From Bradysia coprophila (Eukaryota; Arthropoda; Insecta; Diptera; Sciaridae): a stretch of DNA of 64,000 bases. Both the position numbers and the translations under genes were made by a program. Positions 58,409 through 64,000 of this stretch are shown piece by piece (position 1 is the stretch's first letter; each line of letters begins with the position of its first letter). A model generated the notes under the pieces. That model made no database searches and was not told where the DNA came from. It saw nothing but the letters and a program-made list of their open reading frames with translations. The stretch lies in NCBI RefSeq assembly GCF_014529535.1, contig NW_023503423.1, forward strand, positions 5,380,473 to 5,444,472, written 5' to 3'.

Positions 58409-59443
58409 AGCCCCGTACTAACCCGTACATCTATTGCGCACGTGACCCTAGTGCGTCTGTCACCCTAGTTGAAGTCAAATTATTATGAAATGTGTACATC
58501 TTAGAAATTGCGCATGGCGCAATAACGAAGCCCCGTACGACGTTCCTTTCAAATGTAACACAAATTTCAAGTTGACCTAAAATTTTAATTTATTGAGAGG
58601 CCTAAGGCCTATTTACGGCCTTAGTCCAACGACCCAAATTTATTTTTTTTTCAACAGCATTATATTCGGCCTTCGATTACCTTACTCGAGCTATATGCAA
58701 AACACACTTAGGGCCGTGGAACGGCCTTTGTCCAAGGACCCAAATTTTAAATTTTTTTCAACAACATTCTATTCCTCGTTCGATTACCTTTCAAATGAAA
58801 CAAAATTTAGGAAAATCGGATCAAATTTACTCGAGTTATATGCAAAATACACTTAGGGCCGAGGAGCGGCCTCAGTCCAGGGACCCAAATTTAATTTTTT
58901 TCAACAACATTCTATTCGGCGTTCGATTACCTTTCAAATGAAACAAAAATTAGGAAAATCGGATCAAATCTACTCGAGTTATATGCAAAATACACTTAGG
59001 GCCGAGTAGCCTATCACTTCTGGGGCCCTAACTCACAGGCCATTCACCCGATTTTAATAATCTTTCTTGTCCTGGATCGGTATCGACATTACCTATCTTT
59101 TGCCGTTTCATTTACATTTCCAACGTTTTTTTTGCCGTAAATATCCCAAAAGACCTTAAAGCACTTAGGCGGCCCTAACTCACGAAGGGCCGACCCAAAT
59201 ATGCCCATCTTCGAACTTAGCCTCACTATTTTGACTATCTTTCAGGGAAAATTTTTTTTTTGAAATCGGATTTGATTTACTCAAGATATCGACGTGACGG
59301 ACAGACGGACAGACAAAATTTTTATTGCGGATTCGTCATCTATGAACATAGGCAAACACTTTGCCCTTACCGTCTGCTTCAAATTCCATCAATTACACAC
59401 GGCATCGTAATCCTATAAGCCCCTTTGTACTTCGTACGGGGCT
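58409..59443. mobile_element. 1.03-kb element with tandem internal units and AGCCCCGTAC ends
   Basis: Starts AGCCCCGTAC and ends GTACGGGGCT (perfect 10-bp complements). A second AGCCCCGTACG is at 58532. Between 58605 and 59010 three units of about 120-140 bp repeat (CACTTAGGGCCG, GACCCAAATTT, TTCAACAACATTCTATTC, GATTACCTTTCAAATGAAAC, TACTCGAGTTATATGCAAA). Near the right end is GACGGACAGACGGACAGAC. No credible coding frame; a non-autonomous DNA element is the best guess. Confidence 0.7.
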
Positions 59444-59449
59444 AAAAAC

Positions 59450-60950
59450 CGCTGGGTTAACACGCTTTATTTACATTTCATCCAAGTCTTAATGTCTCCC
59501 ATAATTAGCTATGATATCATCGATGTGATGTTATCAAAAACAAAATATTATTTTCTATCGGACACGCATAGAACGACAACCACAACAACAAAAAATTTGC
59601 CCCAGTTTTATTATTGTGGCAAAAATGATGGTGCTGATTTGCGTACGTACATTATACGATTGTGCGAGATTGTAGTTTCACAGTGCGTTGTGCTTTACAT
59701 ATTTTTTGACACGAGATTTATGAATTCTTAAAATCAACTCCAGTCGTAGATTAGTAATGAATTACAGCTTGAGGTTATTGATATATTGATAAGGACTATT
59801 CAATGAATTGCTAATCTACTAAATATTTGTCTGTGGTGCAGTAACGTTGACTTTCGGAATGAATGAAAATTTCCACTCTTGATTATACGTGATCCGGAAG
59901 TAAATAAAATAAGGGAACCGAAATTCCAGTAATGTGAGTCTTTCTTTAATGATGTTGCTCTCTAATAGTATGAGTACACGGTCTCTATTCTCAGCGGTAC
60001 CGTTCCAATACTATACAGTGTCATTACTCTGTCTTCAATCTAATGTTCATCAGGGTGCGATTTATTCAGACATTTTGATTGTCATGTCCTTAAAAATGTA
60101 TTAGAATGCTGTGGGTTGGGTGGAACAGATCCGCTGTTTGTATATTCGATGTTTGTTCACATAAATTGGTTAATTGTTCTCAGCCATGGTCTACTGTTAT
60201 GTTACAAGAAATTCGCTAAAAATCTGAACAAAATATTTACGAGAATTTACGCATCGAATATTAGGCCCTGTCTGATTACATAAAATGTGTATGAATCACA
60301 GTCATCACAGCTGTATAAGATTATGGATGATGAAATGTTAAAATTCTCAGTAACATCAATATGTACTCTGCTAGAATGGAATTGTTGTTCGTTAATTTTG
60401 CGTTGATTAATTACATTCTGTGGAAATAAGTTTAAATGATGTTTTACACGCCAGTTGTAATCAAAGTTTCGAGACGAAATTGTGCTTTTTCTTGTCGGTC
60501 AAATACAATTACAGATTATCATTTTCAAATTTACCGCACAATTTTCATTCGATTCGATTCGATTCCGAATCAAAAATCATGAAAGTGGGACGTAGAAAAT
60601 GAGCGATATTTAGGAGTGTATCTAGCAAGGAACTTTTAGTAGCAGTAAAGAAGTAAAGTAGTAAATCCCACTAAGCAGTTCTTCTTCGTCTCGCCGATTT
60701 CTCTCATTTGCCATTTAAATTAGCACACGAGATATCAAAGAAAGAGAGAGGAATAGTAGTAAAATCTTACTTACATTTATACGAAAGTTCGATATTTTAC
60801 GTTGGTAATGCCGTACAAGATTAACAGCAAATGGGAGTTTAATAAAAAGTGAACGAAAGTGATCTGGAAAGCAATTCAGAAGATCAACACACATTACGTA
60901 GTACGTCGAAGGGTAGAATAGACTCAAAAGCTTCTTTATAGGTCCGTTTA
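59450..60950. other. Spacer without recognised features
   Basis: AT-rich; no gene, promoter or clear repeat recognised. Confidence 0.45.
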
Positions 60951-60951
60951 T

Positions 60952-61133
60952 GGGTCCTTGCTTATATTCCGTAATATTACGTAACACTCAGAATTTTTGA
61001 CCCCCAAAATGACGAAGATTAACAAAACTAGCACGAAAATGAACCAAAATTTCGTGTAAGTGACTGAAAATAGCCCGAAAATGAGTATTTGTGTGCCTCT
61101 CATCCGAGTGTTACGTGATATGTGCACGGACCC
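60952..61133. mobile_element. 182-bp MITE with GGGTCC ends
   Basis: Left GGGTCCTTGCTTATATTCCG with ACGTAACACTC. Complement of the right end: GGGTCCGTGCACATATCACG with TAACACTC. The interior is repetitive in (A)ACGAA-AT-like words. No coding. Confidence 0.7.
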
Positions 61134-61139
61134 TTGGAC

Positions 61140-63750
61140 AGTGAATGAACAAAGAATAGAAATTTTCACAAGCTATTTTTAGTGTAAGCAAAAATTTGGT
61201 CTTTATTTGGTCCCTCCAGCATTCGCTATTTTTTTTATTATTAAATTGATTGTAAAAATTGAGTTTAACCAAAACATAGGCCTTACAGCCGCCAAAATCG
61301 ACATACCAGTCTGTAAAATGCAGTTTTATCATTGCAATAATTTACATTACTCTGCCGAGTGAATATTTTGCAATAAATTTATATTTCAAACTGAAAAATC
61401 AACTGGTAAGAACCTAAATGTTTGATGCCTTCCGACTGGCCGGCTGGCCGCTGTTTCTGCTAAATTCAATTTTGTCAACTAATTTTTTAAAGAAAAAAAT
61501 CGGTGCATTTTGGAGGTGCGTACCGGCGGACCATTTTTCGCTTAGAGTAAACAATCGTCTAATGAAGTCGGTATATCAAGTTAAATTTACTTACTCGCCA
61601 CCAAACAAAAAACCAGTCTCAGCATTTTCGCAACAATTTGTGGTTCCAAAGAATTCCAAGCTATTTAGCGGCTCAAATTAATCCACAACAATTTCCCACG
61701 TACCAATTCTGCGATAAAAATTCTCGTTAATCACTCCAAAACAAAGCATTTATCGTGCAACATACAGGAAAACCGAAATAACAAAAATTAATTTCCAACC
61801 AAAAATATTTGTTATTTTTCACATCAGATGATCACTTTTCGACCCCACAATATATATCACACACCGAATTGTGTTCTTGTTATCACTGACCGAACGTTTA
61901 GTATATATAGTTGAATAGCGAGTGGTTTTTGGAAGAGGAAAAAAATATTTTCTTCTGTTTGCCAGCACCTTCTTACATCGATTCAACAAATTCATATGAG
62001 AACTGAACTGGGTACAGTAAAGTCGTTAGAATATCAACTTTTCGAGGTTCTATGAAAATTGAAATATTTATAATTGTGATTGTATATTTAAATGGAGAGA
62101 CGGAGAGAGAGAGAGAGAGAGAATTGAACGAGCAAGTGTGTAAGATCATAATAATTTTGTCGATATGCAGCCAAGCAGTGTAATTACTAACTCATGGTAT
62201 AATTGATTAAATTATTCAACACGTCAATGGAATGGACTTATAGTGATTTATGTGCTCTTATCAACACTGTCAGGGATTTTAAACTGTTTTTTTCTTATTC
62301 TTATTCTTAAAATAGTATAAGATACGATGGACCTATAAATAGAGTGATTCTAAAAGCAGATACATCCGGTTAATGGTCCGATAACGGTTATCTTATACTA
62401 CACAGGCTAATACACCACAAAGAGTTCCTTTTACATTCGGATGTTCATTTGCAACAGTGAAAGTGACGTATTAAAAGAAACTGATAGGAAACAGCAATCT
62501 TTAGTAACATTATGTGGACATTGATATTTGCAGTTGCAAGAAATCATTGATTTGTCATTATTATTGATATAAAAAGGGTGTATCTGTACGAAGGACTTGA
62601 AGCCGCTTTACGAAAGAAATTTCAGAAACCGTAAACAGTAAAAATAAAAAAAAACTGTTGGCCTGGAATAGCATGTAGTATGTAGTGGGCTTATATAGTA
62701 AAATAAATGTTGAAAAAAATGAAGTAAAAGATTTTGCATGAAACGCTACACGAAAGTTTGTGCAAAGGAAGTAGTAGATTTAATGATTATTGCGTGATCT
62801 GCCGTTTCAAAAAGGATAGCCTTTCAGAAAGGAGATTAGGCATGCACAGATAAAGAACAATCTGATCTCCTATTAGAGAAAGAAAAACATTTACTTAGAC
62901 GACAAACAGACTTTAAAAAATTAGAATTTTTTTGATGAATCAACGGATCAACGAAAATATATTTTCTAAAATTTTCTCACAGAAAGCTCATTTGCTTCAA
63001 ACACTTCATAAAATTATGCATTGAGTAACGGCGTATGTGACCTATGCGACCTATACTACTCACCCTTAAAAGGTGAAAAAGGGCTTTTCGGAATAGTGGT
63101 CAGATGACTTTGGTGGTTAAGGCCTTTGCATGATAAATCAATGGTATCAAGTCGCTCCTACCTTCTTCACATCGTTAAAAAATCAAGAAAAATAATTTTT
63201 CCAGCCAGCTGTGACGATCTTTTTTTTTTTTTATTGAAAGGGGGGTTCCCAATAAAAGTTACTAAAAAATCACTATTTCCGATTCTGGTAGAACTCTTGA
63301 AAAATTTACTCATGGCTCATTCCAACATTATCTTAATTAAAATCACAGAAATCGTCGAAATTCCACAGAATTTGATTGGAAAGTACAAAAGAATTTCTGT
63401 TGAATTTTGTAGAGTTCTGAAGAATTTAATGTTCGTAACCCTGGGATGAACATTATCAAGTTTTTGAGTATGAAAGATCTTGTTCTATTATGCAGTCAGT
63501 GTAACGGCCTATCGAGAAAACTGTTACACTCGCTACCAACCCACTCTTTAAGAAATCTAACTAAATCTTTGTGTGTTTCCACTAGGTGAAAGATTCGAGA
63601 TTCGATTCATTGAATATACGTCTGAAAAGACCCCTGAAAAATATCGATAACTAGCCAACAATTGATATTATTTCGAACATTCTTTATCGAAACCTTCCTT
63701 TGTACTTTTTCGGGGATATCACCTTCAATCCAAGATCAACTTGAAATAGA
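61140..63750. other. Right-hand spacer
   Basis: No gene recognised; the longest frames (87 and 107 codons) have no domain. A (GA)n microsatellite is at 62098-62127. TATAAAAAG at 62569 is not followed by a recognisable exon. A T-run is at 63220-63232. Confidence 0.45.
62098..62127 (+). repeat. (GA)n microsatellite
   Basis: Run of GA dinucleotides with one CGGA interruption. Confidence 0.85.
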
Positions 63751-63924
63751 AATTTTTATTTAAAAAAAATGAACGTGACGCAAATCACAATCGAAACAAA
63801 ATTCTGTTCACAATTCCTCGCACATTGGATAAACAACTATAATTCAATTATGACGTCCCCTGACAATAATAATCCGCCGAATAGGTGGGAAACAGCTCGG
63901 TGAGTCTAGACTCTGATGCCAGTT

Positions 63925-63999
63925 TTATATATATGTCCCATTTGGCGCCTTCCATAAATATATCCAGCCATCAATGTCGGCGCCTCTCTTAACGCAGTT
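63925..63999 (-). CDS. Possible 3' end of a minus-strand gene leaving the window
   Basis: Read on the minus strand from the right edge, 24 codons (NCVKRGADIDGWIYLWK and on) run to a stop at 63927-63925. An AATAAA lies at 63760-63755, about 165 bp beyond. The peptide looks protein-like (Trp, Gly, Asp in a hydrophobic pattern), but it is too short to name and could be chance. Confidence 0.2.
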   Translation of the reverse strand, partial: NCVKRGADIDGWIYLWKAPNGTYI

Positions 64000-64000
64000 C

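Noticed and set aside
62569-62577. TATAAAAAG promoter-like box
   Set aside because: No initiator at the right distance and no coding exon downstream within the window.

Overview
The window is nuclear DNA of an insect, most likely a dipteran. Evidence: spliced genes with short 55-70 bp introns, clear orthologues of insect genes (Malvolio, Cortactin, insect-type alpha-1,3-fucosyltransferases, a secreted His/Lys-rich cuticle-like protein, a trypsin-fold protease), arthropod core promoters (TATA, TCAGT initiators), AT-rich spacers, and many short inverted-repeat (MITE/foldback) elements. A fungus-gnat-like (lower dipteran) source would fit, but the species cannot be fixed from the sequence alone.

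Left part (2-12.6 kb) is gene-dense. The mitochondrial S-adenosylmethionine carrier (SLC25A26, minus) and 3-methyladenine DNA glycosylase (MPG/AAG, plus) start head to head about 280 bp apart. MPG ends tail to tail, 51 bp from CDKAL1 (minus; radical-SAM tRNA methylthiotransferase with an ER tail anchor). After a spacer of nested hairpin elements comes Cortactin (plus, 9 coding exons, 551 aa) with an 880-bp foldback element in intron 1. Malvolio/NRAMP (plus, 12 coding exons, 572 aa) covers 18.1-23.6 kb. All five gene models splice to one uninterrupted frame with GT-AG introns.

The middle (23.6-36.4 kb) is gene-poor: AT-rich, several MITEs, a near-perfect 950-bp palindrome at 30.8-31.7 kb, a cluster of ACCGGT motifs near 24.1-24.8 kb, and one possible small membrane-protein ORF at 29.7 kb. 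Then come a TATA-driven secreted histidine/lysine-rich protein (36.5-38.0 kb), a 5'-truncated LINE inside a GAA microsatellite (39.0-40.7 kb) and a serine protease with an unusual oxyanion-hole residue (41.2-42.2 kb).

The right part holds the most striking structure: three tandem GT10 alpha-1,3-fucosyltransferase genes (43.8-55.4 kb). A 4.78-kb unit is repeated with essentially no divergence, so that the middle gene is a hybrid: the 5' part equals gene 3 and the 3' part equals gene 1, the signature of a very recent unequal crossover (or an assembly duplication). Intron 1 of genes 2 and 3 carries a 1.03-kb inverted element and a 231-bp inverted-repeat element that contains a tRNA-like sequence. 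From 55.4 kb to the end I see MITEs and simple repeats, and possibly the last codons of a minus-strand gene at the right edge.
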